7,201 nucleotides of DNA from Alphaproteobacteria bacterium (GTDB lineage Bacteria; Pseudomonadota; Alphaproteobacteria; Reyranellales; Reyranellaceae): assembly GCA_005884705.1 (NCBI GenBank), contig VBAF01000287.1, positions 1 to 7,201 on the forward strand, in the 5' to 3' direction. A model generated the notes under the pieces. It had not been told where the DNA came from and did not search any database. It saw nothing but the letters and a program-made list of their open reading frames with translations. The position numbers and the translations under genes are program-made. Positions 1-5,675 of this stretch are shown here, in pieces. The first letter of the stretch is position 1. Each line of letters begins with the position of its first letter.

Positions 1-27
1 GGACGACCCCCGAGCCGCTAGTACCTC

Positions 28-34
28 AGGAAGG
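28..34 (+). promoter_or_regulatory. Ribosome-binding site for the TauD-like gene
   Basis: AGGAAGG lies 7 bases before the ATG at 42. This is a strong Shine-Dalgarno match at good spacing and fixes the start of the dioxygenase gene. Confidence 0.7.
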
Positions 35-41
35 TCTGGCC

Positions 42-1196
42 ATGGCGGATATTCTGACCGAGATCGTACGCCATCCGTCGGCCTGGTACGGCCGGGATCT
101 GCTCAATGACAGCTCGTGGATCGTCCATCTCGAGCCGGGCCATCTCGCGGAGATCGCCGCCGCCGTCGAGTCGGTCGGCCGGCGCGCGCTGCCGTTTGCC
201 GCCCTTACCAAGGACGACTTCCCGCTGCCGACACTCGGCCCGCAGCTCCGCCGCTGGCAGAAGGACGTCGTCGACGGCCGGGGCTTCTACGTGTTGCGGG
301 GTTTGAACACGCGGGATTACACAGACGAGCAGGTCGGGACGATCTTCTGGGCGATGGGCCTCTATCTCGGCCGAGCCGTCACCCAAAACCCCAAGGCCGA
401 CCTTCTGGGCCATGTCTATGACCACGGCCGTCGCTATGGCAACACCGACCTGCGGGGCTACGAGACCAACGCCCACCTGCCCTTCCACACCGATTCCGGC
501 GACGTCGTGGGCCTGCTCTGCCTGCACCGTTCCAAGAGTGGCGGCCTGTCGAGCGTGGTGAGCGCCGTCACCATCCACAACGAGATCCTGAAGCGCCATC
601 CCGAATACTTGGCGCCGCTCTATCGCGGCTTCCACTACATCCGCCGCGAAGCGGCTCTGACGGAAAGCCCGGTCACGCCGCATCGTCTGCCCGTATTCGG
701 CGCACGCGACGGGCTGGTGAGCGTCCGCCTGATCCGTAATCAGATCAATGCCGCCTGCACCAAGACCGGCGTGCCGCTGGAATCGGTCGAGAAAGAAGCC
801 CTCGACCTGTTCGACGAGCTGGCCTACGACCCCGCCATCCATCTCGACATGGACCTGCAGCAGGGCGACATCCAGTTCTGCAACAACTACGTGACCTTGC
901 ATTCGCGCACGAGCTACGTCGACTTTCCCGAGGCCGAGCGCCGGCGCCACATGGTCCGGCTGTGGCTGACCATGGATCCGCGCCGGCCGCTGGCCGACGG
1001 CTTCCCGACCGCCAGCTCGTCGAGCCCGCGCTTCAGGCGGCGAGCCGGCCAGCCGACGCGGTCGGGATCGGCAGCCCGAGGTGATGGCGTAGCATCGAGC
1101 CCTCGTAGTCCCGGCGGAATAGCCCGCGTTGCTGCAGGATGGGCACGACCTGGTCGACGAACAGGTCCATCTCGTCATGGAAATAGGCCGGCATGA
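42..1196 (+). CDS. TauD/TfdA-family Fe(II)/2-oxoglutarate-dependent dioxygenase with an aberrant C-terminal extension
   Basis: Predicted cytoplasmic non-haem iron dioxygenase. The family hydroxylates its substrate while decarboxylating 2-oxoglutarate to succinate, and in the taurine and sulfonate branch this releases sulfite. Seen in the 384-residue protein: the iron-binding HxD pair (H149, D151, in FHTDSGD), the distal iron histidine H287 (in VTLHSR), and the 2-oxoglutarate arginine region RRHMVRLWL (R302/R306). Spacing fits TauD apart from a slightly longer loop. A good Shine-Dalgarno supports the ATG at 42. The family-like sequence ends near residue 321 (about position 1005). The last 60 or so residues are Arg/Ser/Gly-rich and overlap the convergent LLM gene by 164 bases, so the stop has probably been lost or shifted. 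A one-frame shift near 1010 would end the protein at 1084 or 1092. The substrate is unknown; the LLM neighbours favour an organosulfur or related compound. The family is confident, the 3' end is not. Confidence 0.85.
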   Translation: MADILTEIVRHPSAWYGRDLLNDSSWIVHLEPGHLAEIAAAVESVGRRALPFAALTKDDFPLPTLGPQLRRWQKDVVDGRGFYVLRGLNTRDYTDEQVGTIFWAMGLYLGRAVTQNPKADLLGHVYDHGRRYGNTDLRGYETNAHLPFHTDSGDVVGLLCLHRSKSGGLSSVVSAVTIHNEILKRHPEYLAPLYRGFHYIRREAALTESPVTPHRLPVFGARDGLVSVRLIRNQINAACTKTGVPLESVEKEALDLFDELAYDPAIHLDMDLQQGDIQFCNNYVTLHSRTSYVDFPEAERRRHMVRLWLTMDPRRPLADGFPTASSSSPRFRRRAGQPTRSGSAARGDGVASSPRSPGGIARVAAGWARPGRRTGPSRHGNRPA

Positions 1197-2367
1197 TGTT
1201 GAAGCCATCGCACGCGCCCTCGTCGAACCACTGCTTCATGTGGTCCACCAGTGTCTCGGGCGTGCCAACGAAGGAGCCGTGCGAACGGCTGGCTGCAACC
1301 AGCACACCGCACTGGTGCACCGTCAAGCCCTCCCGGTCGGCGCGCTCCATTAGATGGACGACGCGTGGCGTGAAGGCGCCGCCGCTCGCCCGGATGTCGG
1401 CGGTCGGCAGCGGCCCATCCTGCGGATAGTCGTAGAGGCGGAAGTCCATCTGCTCGCTCAGCATCCAGATGCCGACCGCCGGGTGCAGCAGCTCGTTCAG
1501 CATCTTCTCCTTCTCGAGCGCCTCCTTCTCGGTCGAGCCCAGGATCGGCAGCAGCCCGGGCAGCACCTTCAGGATCGCCGGATCGCGACCGTGGCCCGGC
1601 ATGCGCTGCTTCACGGCGGCGCGGAACTTGATTGCCTGCTCGCGGTCGCTCTGGGCGGCGAAGATCACCTCGGCGACGGTCGCGGCGAACTCCAGTCCGG
1701 CTGGCGAGCCGCCGGCCTGCACCATCACCGGCCAGCCCTGCGGCGACCGCGGCAGCTCGAGCGCCCCCTTCACCGAGAAGAACTGCCCCTTGTGGTCGAT
1801 CTCGTGGATCTTGCGGATATCGGTGAAGGTGCCGGCCACACGATCGGCGGCGATCGCCCCGTCCTCCCAGCCGTCCCACAGGCTCTTGCAGATGTCGACG
1901 AACTCCGTGGCGCGCTGGTAGCGCATGGTCTTTTCCATGTGCGACTTGCGGCTGAAGTTCAGCGCTGCGTCGTCGTTGGCGGTCGTGATGATGTTCCAGC
2001 CGGCTCGGCCCGCGCTCAGATGGTCGAGCGAGGCGAAGCGCTCGGCGATCGCGAACGGCTCGTTGTAGGTGGTCGAGAGCGTCGCCACGAGGCCGACACG
2101 CTCGGTGGCGCCAGCGACGGCCGAAAGGATCGAGATTGAATCGATGTTGTTCAGCGCGCCCTGGGCGATAACGCGCCCATCCTTCTCGCGCGCCGCCAGC
2201 ATGTCGCCCACGAACACCAGATCGAACTTGCCGCGCTCGGCCGCCTCGGCAGTGCGTCGATAGTAGTCGTAGCCCAGGATCTCGCGCGGCATCACCGAGT
2301 CGTGCCGCCAGCCGGCGATGTGATGACCGCCGGGATAGGTGAAGACCCCAAGATGCATCTGGGTCAT
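1033..2367 (-). CDS. LLM-class flavin-dependent monooxygenase, NtaA/SnaA/DszA type
   Basis: This 444-residue protein is the usual length for the family, which uses reduced FMN from a separate reductase and O2 to oxygenate small substrates (nitrilotriacetate, dibenzothiophene sulfone, alkanesulfonates). Seen in order: the N-terminal beta strand with GHHIAGWRH (residues 14-22), ERGKFDLVFVGD (44-55), EPFAIAERFASLDHLSAGR (103-121), the flavin-site block GWNIITTAND (123-132), LWDGWED (163-169), PVMVQAGGSPAG (213-224) and a C-terminal GLFRRDYEGSMLRHHLGL (415-432) that matches the tail of the LLM protein at 3573-4898. The ATG overlaps the stop of the upstream gene as ATGA (2367-2364), and no Shine-Dalgarno is visible, so it is probably translated by coupling. 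The 3' end overlaps the extension of the convergent dioxygenase gene. The substrate cannot be assigned; a C-terminal match this good says the overlap comes from the other gene. Confidence 0.92.
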   Translation of the reverse strand: MTQMHLGVFTYPGGHHIAGWRHDSVMPREILGYDYYRRTAEAAERGKFDLVFVGDMLAAREKDGRVIAQGALNNIDSISILSAVAGATERVGLVATLSTTYNEPFAIAERFASLDHLSAGRAGWNIITTANDDAALNFSRKSHMEKTMRYQRATEFVDICKSLWDGWEDGAIAADRVAGTFTDIRKIHEIDHKGQFFSVKGALELPRSPQGWPVMVQAGGSPAGLEFAATVAEVIFAAQSDREQAIKFRAAVKQRMPGHGRDPAILKVLPGLLPILGSTEKEALEKEKMLNELLHPAVGIWMLSEQMDFRLYDYPQDGPLPTADIRASGGAFTPRVVHLMERADREGLTVHQCGVLVAASRSHGSFVGTPETLVDHMKQWFDEGACDGFNIMPAYFHDEMDLFVDQVVPILQQRGLFRRDYEGSMLRHHLGLPIPTASAGRLAA

Positions 2368-3455
2368 GCGGCAAACCGACTGAGGGGACGAACGAGTTGC
2401 AGATGCTCGCGCAAAGTGCGGCGGGGATAGCCCGCCGGACGCAGGCCCTGCGTGCGCAGCAGCGGCACGACCGCCTGCACGAGGTGGTCGAGGTCGAGCG
2501 GCATCGCCGCGGGCAGGATATCGAAGCCGTCGCAGGCGCCTGCGGCCTGCCAGGCGGCAAGGTGCGCCGCGAGTTGCTCGGGCGTGCCGACGAAGCGCAG
2601 CCGGCGGTCCTGCGCCAGCGCATCGAGCTCGGCGGCGCGTTCGGTTGCGGCAGCCTCGGTCTCACCCAGGATCACTTCGAGGCGCACGATGTAGCGCACG
2701 GTCGGCGACAGCGCCTGCCATTCGGCACACGTTGTCCTGGCCTCGGCGAGGGTGGCCGGCTCGCCGAGCACGATCTCCGTGCTGGCGGCCAGCCCCGACC
2801 GCTCCGGTGCCGGCACATCACGCTGCAGGATCACCGGCTGGCCCTGCACCGGGCGCGGCACGTTGAGCGGCCCGCGCACGGTGAAGAAGCGGCCGGCATG
2901 CTCGATCGGATGCACATGCTCGGAATCGGCGAAGGTGCCGGTGGCTCGGTCGACCACGAAGCCGCGGTCCTCCCAGCTGTCCCAGAGCTGGCGCGCGACG
3001 TCGATCAGCTCGACCTGGCGCGCCAGGGCGTCGGCCCCCTCATAGGGCAGGTCGGCGCGCTGGAACCGACCTTCGGTCTCCGCGCGGCCGGCCAGTCCCG
3101 CGATCCAGCCAGTGCGGCCGCCCGACAGATGATCCAGCGTCGCGAAGACACGCGCGACGTGGAACGGCTCGGCGATGTCGACCGGCCAGTAGCCGCACAG
3201 TCCGATCCGCTCAGTCGCGCCGATCAGCAGGCCGAGCAGCGTCAGCGGATCGAGCCGCAGCCCGTCGATCCGGCCGGCCTCGCGTGCGGCACGCGACGCG
3301 GTCGGCAGGCCGACCAGCACGGCATCCAGCCCGCCGCGCTCGGCCTGCGCGGCCGCGCGCAGATGAGGCTTGGCGCCGTCGAAACCCGGACGGCCGGCGA
3401 CGCGCCACGCCGCCGGATGCCAGCCGTGTGCGGCGAGGGAAACGAACAAATGCAT
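2364..3455 (-). CDS. Divergent, shortened LLM-class flavin monooxygenase-like protein
   Basis: This is a 363-residue member of the same NtaA/DszA family as its neighbours but about 80 residues shorter. The ends are family-like: GWHPAAWRV (11-19), EPFHVARVFATLDHLSGGR (96-114), LWDSWEDRGFVVDRATGTF (157-175), FVGTPEQLAAHLAAW (288-302) and GACDGFDILPA (306-316). Two flavin-site blocks differ. GWN[IV][VT]TS reads GWIAGLA (116-122), and the QAG-x-S block reads QRDVPAP (211-217). The helical segment between the ILG strand (262) and FVGTP (288) is 26 residues instead of about 90. ATG 3455 is chosen because MHLFVSLAAHGWHPAAW aligns with the family N-terminus; the frame stays open upstream to about 4016, but that stretch is antisense to the divergent gene. 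It is first in an operon with the gene ending at 1033. It may be a specialised, partner-type or inactive homologue; there is no frameshift, so it appears to be maintained. Confidence 0.85.
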   Translation of the reverse strand: MHLFVSLAAHGWHPAAWRVAGRPGFDGAKPHLRAAAQAERGGLDAVLVGLPTASRAAREAGRIDGLRLDPLTLLGLLIGATERIGLCGYWPVDIAEPFHVARVFATLDHLSGGRTGWIAGLAGRAETEGRFQRADLPYEGADALARQVELIDVARQLWDSWEDRGFVVDRATGTFADSEHVHPIEHAGRFFTVRGPLNVPRPVQGQPVILQRDVPAPERSGLAASTEIVLGEPATLAEARTTCAEWQALSPTVRYIVRLEVILGETEAAATERAAELDALAQDRRLRFVGTPEQLAAHLAAWQAAGACDGFDILPAAMPLDLDHLVQAVVPLLRTQGLRPAGYPRRTLREHLQLVRPLSRFAA

Positions 3456-3460
3456 GTCCC

Positions 3461-3488
3461 AGCCTAGCAAGCGACGGGCCGATCCCAA
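3461..3488 (-). promoter_or_regulatory. Candidate promoter of the minus-strand LLM operon
   Basis: On the minus strand TTGGGA (3488-3483), 16 bases and TAGGCT (3466-3461) resemble a sigma70-type -35/-10 pair (4 of 6 and 3 of 6 matches). The -10 box ends only 5 bases before the ATG at 3455, so transcription would begin at or near the start codon, which suggests a leaderless transcript. No clear Shine-Dalgarno is visible before that ATG. Weak evidence from motif matching only. Confidence 0.25.
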
Positions 3489-3498
3489 ACGAAGACTC

Positions 3499-3506
3499 GG
3501 AGGGAG
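3499..3506 (+). promoter_or_regulatory. Ribosome-binding site of the candidate leader peptide
   Basis: GGAGGGAG is the best Shine-Dalgarno-like stretch in the divergent intergenic region. It sits 11 bases before GTG 3518 and is too far from every in-frame start of the downstream LLM gene (21 bases or more), so it seems to serve the short reading frame. Confidence 0.4.
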
Positions 3507-3517
3507 AAACCTCGACC

Positions 3518-3559
3518 GTGCGGCCCGGTGTATGCCAGCATGCCCGCGACGGGAGTTGA
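3518..3559 (+). CDS. Candidate 13-residue leader peptide upstream of the plus-strand LLM gene
   Basis: A GTG-initiated frame encodes MRPGVCQHARDGS and stops with TGA at 3557-3559, 13 bases before ATG 3573 of the LLM monooxygenase. It is preceded by GGAGGGAG at 11 bases, and a small hairpin (CCCG-CGA-CGGG, 3543-3553) lies within its 3' end. Cysteine-containing upstream reading frames that act as attenuators of sulfur genes are known from actinobacteria. This one has a single Cys codon next to Gln and His, so cysteine sensing is only an inference. Its translation would also explain why the longer in-frame starts of the LLM gene (GTG 3528, ATG 3540) are unlikely to be used. It could equally be a chance frame; conservation is needed to decide. 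Confidence 0.35.
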   Translation: MRPGVCQHARDGS

Positions 3560-3572
3560 GCGAGTGCGCGAG

Positions 3573-4898
3573 ATGAAGCTTTCCCTCGGCCTGCTGATCG
3601 GCCAGGCGGCCGGCGGCCACCCTGCAGCCTGGCTGCACCCGAAGGCCAATGCCGCGGGCTCGACCGACATCGCCTACTTCCGAAGTCTCGTGCAGCTCGC
3701 CGAGAAGGGCTGCTTCGACCTCTTCTTCATCGCCGATACGCCGGCCGCACGCACCGACAACCTGCATGCGTGGAGCCGCTTCCCGATGTTCATGAACGTG
3801 CTGGAGCCGGTGACCCTGCTCACCGGCCTGGCCGGCGCCACGACGCATATCGGGCTGGGCGGCACGGTCTCGACCAGCTTCTCCGAGCCGTACAACGTCG
3901 CCCGCCAGTTCGCCTCGCTCGACCATATCTCGGGCGGGCGCGCCGCCTGGAACGTCGTCACCTCGGCCAACGACTATGCCGCGCGCAATTTCGGCCACGC
4001 CACCCTGCCACCGCACGCGCTGCGTTACGAGCGGGCGGGCGAGTTCGTCGACGTGGTGAATGAGCTGTGGGATTCATGGGACGACGACGCCTTCATCCAC
4101 GATCGAGCCAGTGGCCTGTTCTTCGATCCGCGCAAGCAGCACGCGGTCCATCATCAGGGCAAGTTCTTCAAGGTCGACGGGGCGCTCAACATCGCCCGCT
4201 CGCCGCAGGGCCATCCGGTGATCATCCAGGCCGGCGCGTCCGACACCGGGCTCGAACTCGCGGCGCGGACGGCGGAGGTGGTGTTCGCCAGCGCCTCGAA
4301 CCCGCAGGATGCCAAGCGCGGCTACGACGAGCTCAAGGGCCGGATGGCCAAATACGGGCGCGATCCCGACACGATGAAGATCCTGGCCGGCTTGCCGGTG
4401 GTGATCGGCAGCAGCCAGCAGGAGGCCGAGGACAGGGCGCAGGCGCTGCAGGAGATGATCCATCCCGACGTCGGCCGGTTCCGGCTCGGCACTGACCTCG
4501 AGACCGACCTGTCCGACCTGCCGCTCGACGAGCCGATCCCGCCCGAGCGTCTGCCGAAGAGCGCCAACCAGCATAAGGCGTTCTTCGACGGCATCATGAA
4601 AATCATCCGCGAGGAGAATCCGACCCTGCGGCAGCTCTATCTGCGCTACGAGCGCGGCCGCAAGACGATCAAGGGGACGCCGCAGCGTATCGCCGACGTG
4701 ATGGAGGAGTGGTTCGCCATGGGCGCGGCGGATGGCTTCATGATGCAGTTCGCCACCCTGCCCGACGGGCTCGACGACTTCGTGCGGCTGGTGGTGCCGG
4801 AGCTGCAGCGGCGCGGCCTATTCCGCACCGCCTACACGGGCACCACCCTGCGCGAGCATCTCGGCCTCGCCCGGCCCGCCAACCGCCGCGCGGCGTAG
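3573..4898 (+). CDS. LLM-class flavin-dependent monooxygenase, NtaA/SnaA/DszA type
   Basis: This 441-residue full-length FMNH2-dependent monooxygenase is the third of its family in the window. Motifs in order: GGHPAAWLHPKA (14-25), EKGCFDLFFIADTPAA (44-59), SEPYNVARQFASLDHISGGR (104-123), the flavin block AWNVVTSANDYAARNFG (125-141), LWDSWDDDAFIHDRASGLFFD (165-185), PVIIQAGASDTG (215-226) and GLFRTAYTGTTLREHLGL (415-432). ATG 3573 is chosen because the MKLSLGLL start aligns with the family. GTG 3528 and ATG 3540 are in frame and would add 15 or 11 residues (456 or 452 in all), but neither has a nearby Shine-Dalgarno. The gene is divergent from the other two LLM genes and convergent with the FMO operon, with a hairpin just past its stop. 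A reductase partner is not encoded here. The family is near certain; the substrate, possibly an organosulfur or polycarboxylate compound, is unknown. Confidence 0.92.
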   Translation: MKLSLGLLIGQAAGGHPAAWLHPKANAAGSTDIAYFRSLVQLAEKGCFDLFFIADTPAARTDNLHAWSRFPMFMNVLEPVTLLTGLAGATTHIGLGGTVSTSFSEPYNVARQFASLDHISGGRAAWNVVTSANDYAARNFGHATLPPHALRYERAGEFVDVVNELWDSWDDDAFIHDRASGLFFDPRKQHAVHHQGKFFKVDGALNIARSPQGHPVIIQAGASDTGLELAARTAEVVFASASNPQDAKRGYDELKGRMAKYGRDPDTMKILAGLPVVIGSSQQEAEDRAQALQEMIHPDVGRFRLGTDLETDLSDLPLDEPIPPERLPKSANQHKAFFDGIMKIIREENPTLRQLYLRYERGRKTIKGTPQRIADVMEEWFAMGAADGFMMQFATLPDGLDDFVRLVVPELQRRGLFRTAYTGTTLREHLGLARPANRRAA

Positions 4899-4904
4899 CC
4901 CGGA

Positions 4905-4924
4905 CTTCCCACCCGCGTGGGAAG
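4905..4924. terminator. Hairpin between convergent genes, possible bidirectional terminator
   Basis: A perfect 8-bp inverted repeat (CTTCCCAC, loop CCGC, GTGGGAAG) begins 7 bases after the stop of the LLM gene. No T-run follows on either strand, so it is not a classical intrinsic terminator, but it could stop or protect both convergent transcripts. Two smaller hairpins follow at 4941-4955 (CACAA/TTGTG) and 4954-4967 (TGGGA/TCCCA). Confidence 0.5.
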
Positions 4925-4934
4925 CCTCCGATTC

Positions 4935-5236
4935 CTATGACACAAGGGTTTTGTGGGATTCTTCCCATCGAAGTTGAGCATCGACCGCCAGGACCTGGCG
5001 GTATTCCTTGTGGTTTACCGTCCTCATCGTGATCTCAACGGCTTCGCTCGCTGTCGCGCCACGGGCCATGAAATCCAAAACCTTCGGCCCGAGTGATGGA
5101 TCGGTCACGTTCTGGCTGGCGACCACGCCCACGCCGGCCTGTAGGAGCATCGTGCAGCGACCGCCGGTGACGACGACGATATCGCAACGCCAAACATTCC
5201 GGTGTGGCTGCAGCGTGCAACGATCGAGAGGATCAT
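4935..5236 (-). pseudogene. Frameshifted and truncated DUF1028 (Ntn-hydrolase-like) gene
   Basis: The N-terminal signature MILSIVARCSHTGMFGVA and following SSSSPAVAARC are encoded from ATG 5236, only 5 bases after the RidA-like stop. The frame then goes wrong. The continuation AGVGVVASQNVTDPSLGPKV and KEYRQVLAVDAQ lie in a different frame, read to the TAG at 4935-4937. The shift lies near 5143-5150 and looks like a small deletion: 1 base would restore the frame, and 4 if the usual spacing applies. After VDAQ the match to the family stops, so the C-terminal half (the intact domain is about 200 residues or more) is missing near 4970-5000. DUF1028 (COG3342) is an uncharacterised family placed in the Ntn-hydrolase superfamily. 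Here it was the third gene of the FMO/RidA operon. A sequencing error could explain the frameshift but not the missing 3' half. Confidence 0.75.
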
Positions 5237-5241
5237 CACCG

Positions 5242-5658
5242 TCAGTCCGGAATGACGGCCGTGCCGTCGATCTCGACCAGCCATTCGGGCCGAGCCAGAG
5301 CCTGGACAACGAGGCCTGTCGACACCGGATGCACGTCCTTGATGTATTCTCCCATGGTCCGATACACGGCTTCCCGGTGGCGAACGTCGGTCAGGTAGAC
5401 CACCACCTTCACCAGATGCTCCATCGTGCCGCCGCACTCTTCGATCAGCTGTTTGATGTTCCGCATGACCTTGTGGGTCTGCTCGACAGGATCATGACTA
5501 GCGATGCTCTTGGCAGTGTCGAGGTCCTGCGGAACTTGGCCTCGCAGATAGACTGTTCGTCCGCCGCGCGTAACGACTGCCTGGCACAGATCGTTGTCGA
5601 GCGTCTGCTCGGGGTAGGTGTCTTTCGTGTTGAATTTTCGAATTCTGCCATGTGCCAT
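5242..5658 (-). CDS. RidA/YjgF/UK114-family protein lacking the canonical arginine
   Basis: This 138-residue protein has the family's usual length and fold signature: VYLRGQVPQD (37-46), VEQTHKVMRNIKQLIEECGG (58-77), VKVVVYLTDVRHREAVYRTM (83-102) and WLVEIDGTAV (126-135). Canonical RidA proteins hydrolyse enamine/imine intermediates such as 2-aminoacrylate and need an arginine in the segment after the PxR; here that segment reads HPVSTGLVVQ (110-119), with Ser/Thr in place of Arg. It therefore resembles the Rid subfamilies that lack the arginine, and deaminase activity should not be assumed. Start: ATG 5658 has GGAGAG 6 bases upstream. An in-frame ATG at 5679 overlaps the FMO stop as ATGA and would add 7 residues. 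The operon position behind a flavin monooxygenase suggests it processes or binds an oxidised amine product. Confidence 0.9.
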   Translation of the reverse strand: MAHGRIRKFNTKDTYPEQTLDNDLCQAVVTRGGRTVYLRGQVPQDLDTAKSIASHDPVEQTHKVMRNIKQLIEECGGTMEHLVKVVVYLTDVRHREAVYRTMGEYIKDVHPVSTGLVVQALARPEWLVEIDGTAVIPD

Positions 5659-5664
5659 CGTTGT

Positions 5665-5670
5665 CTCTCC
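5665..5670 (-). promoter_or_regulatory. Ribosome-binding site of the RidA-like gene
   Basis: GGAGAG on the minus strand lies 6 bases before ATG 5658. It favours that start over the ATG at 5679 that overlaps the FMO stop codon. Confidence 0.65.
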
Positions 5671-5675
5671 GACGA

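Noticed and set aside
1..41. Possible tail of an upstream gene ending at TAG 19-21
   Set aside because: Only six codons are visible, so no coding support can be claimed.
18..1208. 396-codon minus-strand open frame opposite the dioxygenase gene
   Set aside because: It mirrors the codon pattern of a strong plus-strand gene with iron-ligand motifs and shows no recognisable family sequence.
1354..2139. 261-codon plus-strand open frame
   Set aside because: Antisense to the LLM gene at 2367-1033. Long antisense frames are expected at this GC content, and no domain is visible.
2397..3467. 356-codon plus-strand open frame
   Set aside because: Antisense shadow of the shortened LLM gene; its sequence has no family resemblance.
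3456..4016. 187-codon N-terminal extension of the minus-strand LLM frame
   Set aside because: It lies antisense to the well-supported plus-strand LLM gene, and the family N-terminus begins at ATG 3455.
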